Below, piece by piece: positions 9,328-18,321 of a DNA stretch of 43,989 nt (positions are counted from its first letter, which is position 1; every line of letters starts with the position of its first letter). A model generated the notes under the pieces. The model saw only the letters and a list, made by a program, of their open reading frames with translations. It was not told the origin of the DNA and made no database searches. The stretch is from contig PMSX01000025.1 of assembly GCA_003167495.1 (NCBI GenBank), forward strand, positions 1 through 43,989, in the 5' to 3' direction. A program made the translations under genes and the position numbers. Source of the DNA: Bryobacterales bacterium (lineage in GTDB: Bacteria > Acidobacteriota > Terriglobia > Bryobacterales > Bryobacteraceae).

Positions 9328-9369
9328 ACTTCTACAAAGGATTCTACACCAGTTCTTGTAGAAGTGCAA
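9328..9369 (-). promoter_or_regulatory. padR promoter with inverted-repeat operator
   Basis: On the minus strand there is a -35 TTGCAC (9369-9364), a 17-bp spacer and a -10 TAGAAT (9346-9341). Two perfect 10-bp inverted half-sites flank the -10: ACTTCTACAA (plus strand, 9328-9337) and TTGTAGAAGT (9356-9365). The upstream half overlaps the -35 and the downstream half covers the start-site region. This layout is ideal for autorepression by the PadR encoded immediately downstream. Confidence 0.65.
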
Positions 9370-9410
9370 CGGGAACCTGTTCCAACGCGCCGGCTATCGC
9401 GGCATTCCTT

Positions 9411-10964
9411 CTACCAATCCGTCGCCCGGTAATCCTTCAAGAACTGTCCCCAAACATGCTTGCCCCTATTGATCCCGCTAATAATCGGATCGAGAATCCG
9501 CGCTGCTCCGTCCACAACATCCAGCGGCGGATGAAAACGCTGCTCCTTCGTCTTGCGCGCCGCAATAGGGGCCGGATCCTCATCCGTCACCCATCCTGTA
9601 TCCACGCTGTTCATGTGAATGCCATCGCCAAAATAATCGGTCGCCGCCGTCCGTGTCATCATGTTCAGCGCTGCCTTGGCCATATTGGTGTGCGGATGCC
9701 GAGTGGTCTTGAAGTGCCGGTAGAACTGGCCTTCCACGGCCGACACATTGACAATGTGTTTATCGCGCTCCGGCGTCCGCACCATCAACGGCTTCAGCCG
9801 CGCATTCAAAATGAACGGCGCCACCGCATTGATCAAATGCACCTCCAGCAATTCCACCGGCGAGACCTCCGCCATCAGCAACCGCCACGAGTTTCGCCCA
9901 CGCAAGTCCACCTGCTGCAAATCCTGATCAAGCCGGCCCTCGGGGAACAAATGCTTTTGCCCAATCAGTTCCTCGGGTAACAACGCCACTTGCGAAAGTT
10001 CGGCCGCACGTGTTAGCCCGTTCAATTCCGCGATGCTCGCCCGGCTGGAGGGCACAACGCCATTGCGGGCTCCCGTAAAACTGCCCAGCAACCTAAGCGC
10101 ACTCTCTGGTGCTTCGTCGAGCGCCACCCGTTCGCCCTCCATCATGTGCTTATAAAACTCAGGCGGCCGCCGCACCGTCTGGCAGGCATTATTGATGATG
10201 AAATCGAGCCGCGTTCGTTTCGCGAGCAACTCCTGGCAAAGTGCCTCCACACTCGGCGTATGCCGCATATCGAGTCCGAAGATCTCCAGACGATGTCCCC
10301 ACTGCCCGAAATCGCGCTCCTGTGCATAGCGCTTCGCGGCGTCGCGCGGAAAACGCGTAGTCACTATCAGTTGTGCGCCCGCGCGCAGCAATTTCAACCC
10401 AGCTTGATATCCGATCTTTACGCGTCCACCGGTGAGCAGCGCCACGCGACCCGTCAGGTCAGCCAGTTCCGTGCGCTTCGCGAAGTTGAATTCAGCGCAT
10501 TGGGGGCACAATTGGTCATAGAAATGGTGGATGACGGCGTATTTCCGTTTGCAGACATAGCAATGCTGCGGCTCGATCGATTCCTCACACCCGGGCACCG
10601 CTTCGTCGTCCTCGGGCCGCACGTCGCACGGGTCAAACCCTTCCGGCGCGAAGACATTCGGCGTGGTGAACACCGGTTTCCGCCGCAGCATGCGAATCCC
10701 CGTCTCATGCAGTACAGTGTCCGCCCGTTGCATCTGCGCCAGACTCCGCGCCCGTTCCGCAGCGCGCTGCCTCCGGCGCCTGGCAGCGGAATCAGGGTTG
10801 TACATCTGCGCCACGGCCCGGTGCAGCCGCTCTCTATCTTCCACCGGTAGCTGTTCCAGCGAGCCTCTCTCGGCATCGATCCATTCAAGCAGCTCAACCG
10901 CTTGGCGCACACGCTCCAAAAGCGCGAGGTCGCGTTCTTCAGGATGTAGTGGCGTGTCTGTCAT
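9411..10964 (-). CDS. SDR-fold oxidoreductase-like protein with N-terminal zinc ribbon
   Basis: This is a 517-residue protein counted from ATG 10964 (MTDTPLHPEERD); an upstream ATG at 11003 would add 13 residues without a clear ribosome-binding site. Residues 1-130 are helical and charged. A four-cysteine zinc ribbon follows (CYVC at 135-138, CPQC at 153-156). From about 168 there is a Rossmann short-chain dehydrogenase fold with TGGRVKIG for nucleotide binding (178-185), NNAC (258) and NVSAVEG with Ser408. At the place of the catalytic YxxxK the sequence reads TNMAK (Thr426, Lys430), so the usual Tyr is absent. A long insertion (about residues 270-375) separates the strands. It may be a divergent enzyme or a non-catalytic nucleotide-binding protein. 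Confidence 0.75.
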   Translation of the reverse strand: MTDTPLHPEERDLALLERVRQAVELLEWIDAERGSLEQLPVEDRERLHRAVAQMYNPDSAARRRRQRAAERARSLAQMQRADTVLHETGIRMLRRKPVFTTPNVFAPEGFDPCDVRPEDDEAVPGCEESIEPQHCYVCKRKYAVIHHFYDQLCPQCAEFNFAKRTELADLTGRVALLTGGRVKIGYQAGLKLLRAGAQLIVTTRFPRDAAKRYAQERDFGQWGHRLEIFGLDMRHTPSVEALCQELLAKRTRLDFIINNACQTVRRPPEFYKHMMEGERVALDEAPESALRLLGSFTGARNGVVPSSRASIAELNGLTRAAELSQVALLPEELIGQKHLFPEGRLDQDLQQVDLRGRNSWRLLMAEVSPVELLEVHLINAVAPFILNARLKPLMVRTPERDKHIVNVSAVEGQFYRHFKTTRHPHTNMAKAALNMMTRTAATDYFGDGIHMNSVDTGWVTDEDPAPIAARKTKEQRFHPPLDVVDGAARILDPIISGINRGKHVWGQFLKDYRATDW

Positions 10965-11076
10965 TCTTGTCGCGTAAGCGCATAGGCACGCGCCACGCTT
11001 CATTATCGCTTGGCCCGCTCGCTAAGCTAGCAAAACCACTGAAAAAGCAATGTCCGCGATTTCTCTGTTGTTCCCC

Positions 11077-11119
11077 TTGTACTTCGACAAAAACGCGGGT
11101 ACAATCGTATTGTCGAAGC
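11077..11119 (+). promoter_or_regulatory. ADOP promoter with PadR-type inverted-repeat operator
   Basis: There is a -35 TTGTAC (11077-11082), a 17-bp spacer and a -10 TACAAT (11100-11105). The half-sites ACTTCGACAA (11081-11090) and TTGTCGAAGC (11110-11119) occupy the same positions relative to the promoter as those at the padR promoter; half-site spacing is 29 bp here and 28 bp there. Both sites also share the flanking CCCCTTGTACTTC. GAAGGAG precedes the GTG start at 11147. Confidence 0.65.
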
Positions 11120-11146
11120 AGTAGGGGAACATAGAAGGAGCAACTC

Positions 11147-13800
11147 GTGCTTCGTGACTTGCTATTTCGCTTTCGGGCCACCTTTCAGAGGCGCTCCGTC
11201 GAGGACGAACTCGATAACGAGTTGCAATTCCACTTTGAGCGCGAGGTCGAAAAACTTATCTGCTCGGGCTTCGCTCGGCCAGAAGCCTTGCGGCGCGCCC
11301 GGCTCGCCTTCGGTGGAACGGAACAGGTGAAGGAGGAGTGCCGCCAGGCGCGTGGCGTTTCAGGGCTCGAGACAACCCTGCAAGATCTTCGCTACGCAGC
11401 GCGCGGAATGCGCCGCAGCCCCGCTTTCACGATCGCCGCTCTGCTTACTCTGGATTTGGCACCGGGGCGATCGCTACCGTATTCACTCTCGCCAATACTC
11501 TCTTCTTCCGCCAGCTTCCGGTAAACAGACCTGATCGAGTTGTCGTCGTTCAGGCGACCCGGCGTCACGGCCGGCGCGCCGGTTGGGTCGCCTATCCAGA
11601 CTACTTTCATTTTCGCAACCATACCGAAACGCTAGAAGGTCTGGCCGCACACTATTCCACCGCGCCTCTCTTCGCCACTGTCAACAATCACTCCATGGAG
11701 GTGAACGGCGCAGTGGTGTCGGCGAACTTCTTCCCCTTACTCGGCCTGAGACCAAGGCTTGGCCGTTTCTTCCGTCAGGATGAGGACAGCGTACCCGATC
11801 GGGATCGCGTCGCCGTGATCAGTGACGAGCTTTGGCGCAATTGGTTTGCTTCATCGCCTGATGCGCTGGGCGCAACCGTGAAGATCAATGGAACCGCGTT
11901 CCTCGTAATCGGCGTCGTCCCTCCAACGTTCCGAGGCGTTACCATCCAACCTTCCGAGATCTACATCCCCACCATGATGGCGCGGGCTGGATATCACTGG
12001 TGCCAAGACGCCTTCGCGAGCGACTGCACCGTTTTTGACATGATCGGCAGGCTGCGCGACGGGTACACTGTGGGGCAAGCACACGCCGAGATGGCGAATC
12101 TCGTCCCGCAATCCTGGCACACCGCGAAGGAAGGCGAGAATACAGGCATTACCGTCTTTCCTGCAAGAGGAGTTCTGTATCCCGACCTGGGTCGCGGCGC
12201 TAACGTTCGATTCATAACGCTGCTAGCTTGCGTGGCGGGACTTCTACTGCTGGTTTGTTGTGTGAATCTGGCTGGTCTGCTGATCGCCCGGAACAGCGCC
12301 CGCACCCGCGAATTCGCAATCCGCACTTCTCTCGGTGCCGGAAGCATGCGATTGATAAGGCAGTTGATCACCGAGTCGCTTCTATTGGCAATCGGCGGCG
12401 GCGTGCTGGGTCTGCTGCTTTCCCTGCTCCTAACCAGCGTGCTTAACAGTGCTTTTTATTCGTCGGACCTGGAAGGGCATCCCCTTTATTACAATTTCAA
12501 TCCCGAGCCGCGTGTTCTCCTCGCTGTCATCGCTGTATCAATCGCGGCGGGCTTTCTTGCTAGCATCCTTCCCGCACTCAGATCCGTTCGCAACGATGCA
12601 GCGGAGAACCTGAAACAACAAAGCTCGGCGGTGACCACTGGACTGCGGTTAGGACGGTGGCTGGCCGGCGCACAGACGGGAGTTGCAGTCGCGCTTGCCG
12701 CCCTCGCAGGCCTGTTTGCCACTAGCGCCCACACCATGATCGCGGGAGTCAACTTCGAGGCGTCACACGTGGCGCTCATGCGCTTGCGCCCGAACTTGGT
12801 CCAATACTCGCCTAAGGAAGCCCAGCGATTCCTGCACAACGCGATCGCGCGGCTGGAAACACTGCCCGGGGTCGAGTCTGTCAGCATGGTCAGCACCGGC
12901 GCACCTCTGGTGGGGTGGTCGGCGCAGGTATCATTGCGCCCATCGGCGGATCTTCAGGAGATCGAGTGTGGACACATCGAAGTCGGCCCGCGCTATTTTG
13001 AGACACTGCAGACTCCCGTGCTGCGCGGCCGTGAGTTCAATTCGCACGACGATAGCCATTCTCTTCCCGTAGCCATCGTCAGTGAAGCTTTGGCACACCG
13101 CCTCTGGCCGGACAGTGCCGCGATTGGCGCAAATTTGTTCGTGAACCACATGCCCCGCCAAGTCGTCGGAATCGTCAAGGACATTCCGCTCCAAAACCGC
13201 GCTCAACCTACCGAGCCTTACGTGTATACGCCCTCTTGGCAGAACGCCGCACAAGTGGACGCGCGTCTGCTGATGCGCGTCAAAAGCGATCCGGCGGCCC
13301 TGCTTCCGTTGCTCGTGCGCGAAGTGAATCCCGTCGACCCTAACGTGCCAATTGCCGAAACCATCACGCTTCCTATACAGATAGCGGGAGCTGGTAACAT
13401 CAGTGAACTTCGCATCACCGCCGGCTTTGTCTCCTACGCCGCGCTATTGGCCGTCCTGCTGAGCGCGATCGGCCTCTATGGCGTAATGGCTTTCTCGGTG
13501 TCCCGTCGTAAGAAAGAGATCGGTATTCGCCTAGCCGTAGGAGCTAAACCAGCGGAGGTGCTTCTCATGGTGATCCGCGAGGGGATGGCCGTCATTTTCA
13601 CCGGTGTTGCCATCGGCATCGTTCTCGCCCTCGTCGCTGCCCGACTTCTCTGGCATCTCCTCTACGGATCAGGCGCCGGTGACGCTAGCCTCTATGCGGC
13701 CGCGGCGGCGGTACTCGCCTGTATCGGTCTGCTTGCTTGCTGGGTTCCGGCGCGTCGCGCTGCTTCCATTGAACCGCTAATCGCCCTCAGAGAAGAGTGA
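11147..13800 (+). pseudogene. ADOP-family permease with an internal frameshift
   Basis: A GTG start at 11147 after GAAGGAG opens the ADOP prefix (MLRDLLFRFRATFQRRSVEDELDNELQF is its opening style) and the first membrane segment up to FTIAALLTL at about residue 102. There the frame changes: the remainder (GFGTGAIATVFTLANTLFFRQLP onward, ending ARRAASIEPLIALREE) runs in the -1 frame to 13800. Relatives read LLTLALGxG at this point, so a deletion of 1 nt modulo 3, for instance 7 nt, at about 11450-11456 explains it. The rest of the protein is free of stops and has all FtsX helices, so the lesion is recent, a sequence error, or bypassed by ribosomal slippage. Restored, the protein would have about 884-886 residues, matching the copy at 6331. 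It has no padR of its own but a padR-like operator. Confidence 0.85.
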
Positions 13801-13836
13801 CCGAAAATCCCCACGTGCAACGTATTGCGTCTAACC

Positions 13837-13857
13837 GAGCCGCGACCCGTAAGGGAG
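13837..13857 (+). repeat. short dispersed GC-rich repeat, copy B
   Basis: This 21-bp element begins GAGCCGCGACC and ends AAGGGAG. It lies in the 105-bp gap after the broken ADOP gene and matches the element at 6254-6273 apart from one indel and small changes. Confidence 0.45.
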
Positions 13858-13905
13858 CATAGATATGTCGCGTACCCGGCCACCCCTTGATAAAGTAGGA
13901 AACTT

Positions 13906-14199
13906 GTGATCCTCGAAGTCGCCGACATCCGCATCCACCCAGGCCGCCAAGCCGAGTTCGACCAAGCCATCCTACGCGGTCTCGAACAAATCATCTCCAA
14001 AGTCCCCGGCTTGATAAGTTGGAAAGTCAATAAGGGCATCGAATCCACGAACCGCTACCTGCTCATGATTGAGTGGGAAACACTCGAACACCACACCGTG
14101 AATTTCCGCCAATCGCCGGCCTTTCAGGAATGGCGCGCCATCGTTGGCCCCTTCTTCGCCGAACCACCCGTCGTTGAGCACTTCCAAGGGCTTGGCTAA
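13906..14199 (+). CDS. antibiotic biosynthesis monooxygenase (ABM)-like domain protein
   Basis: This 97-residue single-domain protein starts at GTG 13906 after GTAGGAA. The pattern is that of the dimeric alpha/beta-barrel superfamily: a first strand ILEVADIRIHPG, helix RQAEFDQAILRGLEQIISKVPG, strand SWKVNKGI, strand RYLLMIEWETLEHHTVNFRQSPAFQEWR, and a closing PVVEHFQGL. ABM members are small oxygenases or heme-binding or ligand-binding proteins; many have no proven reaction. The pattern is clear but function cannot be given. It stands alone between the broken ADOP and the convergent protease gene. The 232 bp after it (14200-14431) hold no gene that I can support. Confidence 0.75.
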   Translation: MILEVADIRIHPGRQAEFDQAILRGLEQIISKVPGLISWKVNKGIESTNRYLLMIEWETLEHHTVNFRQSPAFQEWRAIVGPFFAEPPVVEHFQGLG

Positions 14200-14431
14200 G
14201 AAAATTCGCTACGCTCGCGACCGCCCGCCTTGGCCTGCGACTTCCCATATTTCGAGCCTCGACCAAGCAAAGGTGGGGACTGCCACAGCGCCCGGAGTCG
14301 GCCAGATACGAAGCCCTATACCCAACCATCGCGTGCTGGCTGTCCCCATTTTTGCGTTGCTCACCGCCTCATCGCCCAATGGCCGAAAGTCACAGCCCTC
14401 GTCAATCGGGCACCGCCGGAGTGCGCGTGAA

Positions 14432-17400
14432 CTACTGGAACGCCTTGTTCGGATACGGCGGCGCCTGAGGAACCGGATTCGGATGCTCCGCTACCAGCTT
14501 CGACAAATACTCCATCGCCGCCGCGAGTTGCGCGTCGCTGCCCTCGAATGTCGCGTGCGGCAGATTATCCACAACAATATCCGGATCAACGCCGTGACCC
14601 TCAATTAGCCATTTCCCTTCGGGCCCATAAACCCCCGTTTCCGCCGCCGACGCAATTCCACGGTCGGCCAAAAAGTTGCTGAAAGAGAGCCAAATCTCAC
14701 CGCCCCATGTGCGCGTGCCTATCAGCTTTCCAAGCCCCAGCCGTCGAAAACCTTCAGAGAATGCTTCGCCGTCCGATGCCGTAATCTCATCGCACAGCAC
14801 AATCACCGGCCCGCGAAACGCGCCTTGCATGTTCCAGTACGGCAAGCCTTGCCGTCCTTGCCAGTACATCCAAGGCTTTCGCAGCAGCTTTCCTAACAGC
14901 CAGCTGTCGATATTCCCTCCCCAGTTGTGCCTCACATCCACGATCAATGCGTCCCGGTCATAAATCGGCGTGTATTCTTCCTCCCACTGCCGAATATCGT
15001 CTGAGCCCATGGCCCGCAGATGGATATACCCGAAGCGGCCCTTGCTTTGACTTTCTACCAACTTCCGCCGCGTGTATTCCCATTCCGAATAACGCAAATC
15101 GGTATCTTCGCGCATCGAAATCGGTTTGACAACAGCGTCGTGCGAGTCAGTGCTCGCCTTGTGGTGATAACTCACAAGCACCTGCTTGCCCGCTTTGTCG
15201 CGCAGTAAATCGTTCGGATGCGTAACCGATAAAACGTCAATTCCATTGAGTGCCGTAATAACATCGCCGTCTGTAAGCTCGGCGCCTGGGCGCAGCAGCG
15301 GAGAAAGCTTGTCGGGCCGATCGGGATCTGTTCGGTAGATGTGCTCAACGCGGTATCCGCCGGCGCCCTTATCTTTCACCAGCAGCGCTCCGAGCGAGGC
15401 CACCTGAACCTCATCGGGGCCTTTGCGCAAGTCGCCGCCTACCACGAACGTATGCAGCGCCGATAGTTCACTTACCATGTCCGAAATCAAGTCGCTCAAT
15501 TCAGCCCTGTCCCGCACACGATCAATCAATTCCAGATACTTATCGCGCATCGTTGGCCATTTCACCTGGTGCATGCCGCGGTCATAAAAATAATCACGTT
15601 CAAGCCGCCAGGCATCTAGATACGCCTCGCGGAACTCCTGCTGCGGGATCACCGAGAAATTCCAAGGCTTCAGATCAACCTGCCCATCGGGCAGCGTTTT
15701 GGGACCCTTGATTGCATCCGCGGTAACGCCCCCATCCAACACATACAGGTCGTCGTTTTTGTGGATCATCATCTTCTTGCCGTCGGCCGATACCTCGAAG
15801 GTCTTAATACCATCGATAATCGTCTCGGGTTTGTCGCCCTTGTTCGCAATCGCCACGCATTGCAATTCATTCTTTTCCTGATTCGACGCGTCGTGATCGA
15901 TCCAGCACAATCGTTCGCCCACTGCCTGCAACTCGCCATAATTTCCCGGCGGAATCGGTATTTCCACCAAACGCGTCTGGATACCATCCAGGTCGATCTC
16001 TACTTTTTCAGGTTTTTTTGTCTCGGCAGTTTTGTCGGGTACCCTATCGGACTTGGGCTTCTCCTCTGCCTTAGCGTCCGCTGCTTTCTCGGGAGTCTTT
16101 GCGGGATGGAGTTCGTCGCTAGGCTCAAAGGGCGAAATCAAATCTTTCTTCAACGCCAATGCATAGATCTTGTTCGCTCGGTCGAAATACGGATCGGGAA
16201 GCCGCGAACCCCACGGACTGGTCACGGTTGATTTCAGCGCCCGGTCGGAGATGAAATAAATCCATTTACCATCCGCGCTCCATGTTGCCGACCCGCTGTT
16301 ATAACGATCGGTCGTGAGCGGCGTAGCTGTTCCCGTTTCCACGTTGTAAAGAAAAATTCGCTGAAACCTGTTATTGGCCGTGTCCGCATAGGTGATCCAG
16401 CGGCTGTCGCTCGCCCAGCGCACGTCCACAAAAGCCACATTGTGGTTGTCGCCATTCGCGGATGTTGCAATCTTCTTGTTCGTTCTTGCGGCCATGTTGT
16501 ACAACCAGAGCTGTTGATTCTTATCCTGGTGAGCCAGCCACTTACCATCGGGCGAAGGGATCGCCTCCCAGCGAAGCACATCCGCGCCCTTAGTAAGTTG
16601 CGTGCCCGGGCCTTTGCCGTTCGCCGGATACAACCACACTTCCGTTTCGCCCGTTTCGGTCGAAAGCGCGACCACAGACTTGCCGTCCTGCATCATGCGC
16701 GCTTCTCGAAACCGGCCCAGAGCTCTTTCGCTTACGTCCACAAATCGCCCTTGCTTCGCCGGAGCCACAAAGACTCTCCCGCGCGCCGTCAACACAATGC
16801 TGTTGCCGTCCGGCGAAAGATGCACCGAAGATAGATACTCAATCGGATTCTTGATCCAGTGCTCGCGCAGGCTATCAAAATCGGAAGGCAGTTCAACGGG
16901 AATTGGCCGGTCCTGTTCTGAGGCAACATCATACAGACGGAGATCCGCGCCTACTTGATAAACGATCTTCCCCTCCGCCAGTGACGCCGACTTGATATCG
17001 AAGCCTTGCTGTTTCGTCACCTGTCGCACGTCTTTGCCGTCTTCGTCCATCGACCACAGGTTCATAATGCCGTCTCGATCCGACAAAAAGTAGATTCGAT
17101 TCTTCCACCACATTGGGTCTTTGCTCGTCCCCGTGTAATCGCCCGTCAGAGGAACCGCTTCGCTCCCAGCCGTGTACTTCCAGATGTTCTCTGCACTCCC
17201 GCCCTTATAGCGTTTGGTAAAGCTGGGCTGACGGTCCAACCGCGCAAAGAATAACGTGCGGCCGCTCGGTTCATAGCAACCTTGCGCTGCCTGGTTCAGC
17301 GGCACTTGTTGAATCTGATTGCCGCTATCGATGGTCGCAAGTCGAGCGTCCGGCAATCCCGTGAACGATCGGCTGGAATAAAGAATTTTTCCGTCGGGAG

Positions 17401-17740
17401 TCCACCCTGACAAATGCTCCACGCCCCCGCCTTCAAAAGTGCGTCGCGTTGGAATCCCGCCAGTCGCCGGCATCGTATAGATTTCCGACGGCCCTTCGTA
17501 ACCGGCAATGTACGCAATAGTCGCTCCGTCCGGTGAAAACGCCGGCTCAGTCTCATATGCCGGATGCGTGGTGAGTCGGCGCGCCAATCCACCGTTGACG
17601 CCGACAAGCCAGAGGTCACCCTCCGACGTAAAAGCGATTGTGTCTCCGTGAATGGTCGGCGAACTGTACCATCCTTTATTGTTCTGCTGAGCGAACGAGA
17701 GCGTCGCGAGTACGGCCAATACAAATAGGCTCCGAATCAT
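14432..17740 (-). CDS. Tricorn-type S41 family peptidase, secreted
   Basis: This 1102-residue protein starts at ATG 17740 (MIRSLFVLAVLATLSFAQQ, a Sec signal peptide), preceded by GGAG. The N-terminal half is WD40/TolB-like beta-propeller sequence with repeated FSPDGATIAY, WTPDGKILYS and SPDGKWLAH blades. A lysine- and glutamate-rich linker follows near residues 560-600. Then come a Tricorn C1 region, a PDZ domain with GALLVKDKGAGGYRVEHI and LRPGAELTDGDVITALNGIDV, and the S41 core. The core carries CDEITASDGEAFSEGF, with the nucleophile Ser at about 989, and IEGHGVDPDIVV with Glu at about 1047. Tricorn cleaves peptides processively. The signal peptide places this one in the periplasm or outside. 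It is the last gene of the minus-strand cluster, 41 nt after the methyltransferase-like gene. Confidence 0.88.
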   Translation of the reverse strand: MIRSLFVLAVLATLSFAQQNNKGWYSSPTIHGDTIAFTSEGDLWLVGVNGGLARRLTTHPAYETEPAFSPDGATIAYIAGYEGPSEIYTMPATGGIPTRRTFEGGGVEHLSGWTPDGKILYSSRSFTGLPDARLATIDSGNQIQQVPLNQAAQGCYEPSGRTLFFARLDRQPSFTKRYKGGSAENIWKYTAGSEAVPLTGDYTGTSKDPMWWKNRIYFLSDRDGIMNLWSMDEDGKDVRQVTKQQGFDIKSASLAEGKIVYQVGADLRLYDVASEQDRPIPVELPSDFDSLREHWIKNPIEYLSSVHLSPDGNSIVLTARGRVFVAPAKQGRFVDVSERALGRFREARMMQDGKSVVALSTETGETEVWLYPANGKGPGTQLTKGADVLRWEAIPSPDGKWLAHQDKNQQLWLYNMAARTNKKIATSANGDNHNVAFVDVRWASDSRWITYADTANNRFQRIFLYNVETGTATPLTTDRYNSGSATWSADGKWIYFISDRALKSTVTSPWGSRLPDPYFDRANKIYALALKKDLISPFEPSDELHPAKTPEKAADAKAEEKPKSDRVPDKTAETKKPEKVEIDLDGIQTRLVEIPIPPGNYGELQAVGERLCWIDHDASNQEKNELQCVAIANKGDKPETIIDGIKTFEVSADGKKMMIHKNDDLYVLDGGVTADAIKGPKTLPDGQVDLKPWNFSVIPQQEFREAYLDAWRLERDYFYDRGMHQVKWPTMRDKYLELIDRVRDRAELSDLISDMVSELSALHTFVVGGDLRKGPDEVQVASLGALLVKDKGAGGYRVEHIYRTDPDRPDKLSPLLRPGAELTDGDVITALNGIDVLSVTHPNDLLRDKAGKQVLVSYHHKASTDSHDAVVKPISMREDTDLRYSEWEYTRRKLVESQSKGRFGYIHLRAMGSDDIRQWEEEYTPIYDRDALIVDVRHNWGGNIDSWLLGKLLRKPWMYWQGRQGLPYWNMQGAFRGPVIVLCDEITASDGEAFSEGFRRLGLGKLIGTRTWGGEIWLSFSNFLADRGIASAAETGVYGPEGKWLIEGHGVDPDIVVDNLPHATFEGSDAQLAAAMEYLSKLVAEHPNPVPQAPPYPNKAFQ

Positions 17741-17781
17741 ATTGCTCCAGGTTAGCCAAATGCGAGTGATCCGTAAACGGG

Positions 17782-18321
17782 CTATCGCAATTTCCAAGCG
17801 AGCCAACCGGCCGCAATCAGAAATCCACCCAGAGCTTTGTACTCCTCGTTGCGCCGGTAAAGCGCCCACGAAAAAGCATCGCGCTCACCCAACGCCCATT
17901 TCGCCACCGGCAAAAACCGGTCAATCCGCGCGGCGTAATCCGCATACCCGGGAAAAATCGCCCGCAAATGTTGCTCTTCCAATTCAATCGCCGGCAGGTA
18001 CACCAGCATAAACACCGCCACAAACAGCACCGCCAGCCGAACCTCCCGCGCCGCCACCACCAACCCCGCCGCCGTTGTCAAAGTTCCCAAATACAGCGGA
18101 TTGCGCACATAGGCGAACGGCCCCGACGTCGCCAACTTCTGATTTTTCGCCAAGTGCCCCGCCGCCCAACCGCGCAACATCAGTCCCAGCAGCGAAATCG
18201 GCAGCCCCGCCTCCATTGAAAAAATCGACGGTTTTGACAGCCACGCAAAAGCAATCAAGAGAAGAAAGCCCGCAGGCACGCGCAACCTCTGTGCAAAGTC
18301 GGCGTAGCGTTTTGGAAACAT
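17782..18321 (-). CDS. isoprenylcysteine carboxyl methyltransferase (ICMT/PEMT)-like membrane protein
   Basis: This 179-residue integral membrane protein has about four hydrophobic helices. The characteristic C-terminal motif of the ICMT/phospholipid-methyltransferase family is present: LATSGPFAYVRNPLYLGTL followed by IELEEQHLRAIFPGYADYAARIDRFLP. These residues bind S-adenosylmethionine in relatives; the bacterial substrate is generally unknown. The ATG at 18321 overlaps the preceding heptosyltransferase stop by one base (TGATG), which indicates translational coupling. Its place inside an LPS-core operon suggests lipid or envelope methylation, but that is an inference from context. Confidence 0.8.
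   Translation of the reverse strand: MFPKRYADFAQRLRVPAGFLLLIAFAWLSKPSIFSMEAGLPISLLGLMLRGWAAGHLAKNQKLATSGPFAYVRNPLYLGTLTTAAGLVVAAREVRLAVLFVAVFMLVYLPAIELEEQHLRAIFPGYADYAARIDRFLPVAKWALGERDAFSWALYRRNEEYKALGGFLIAAGWLAWKLR

Noticed and set aside
14274..14348. Inverted repeat TGGGGACTGCCACAGC / GTGCTGGCTGTCCCCA
   Set aside because: Only 12 of 16 positions pair, with a 43-bp loop; too weak to call, though it may be an eroded repeat.
17741..17869. 43-residue extension of the Tricorn protease
   Set aside because: It would bury the signal peptide and overlap the methyltransferase-like gene; ATG 17740 has GGAG upstream.
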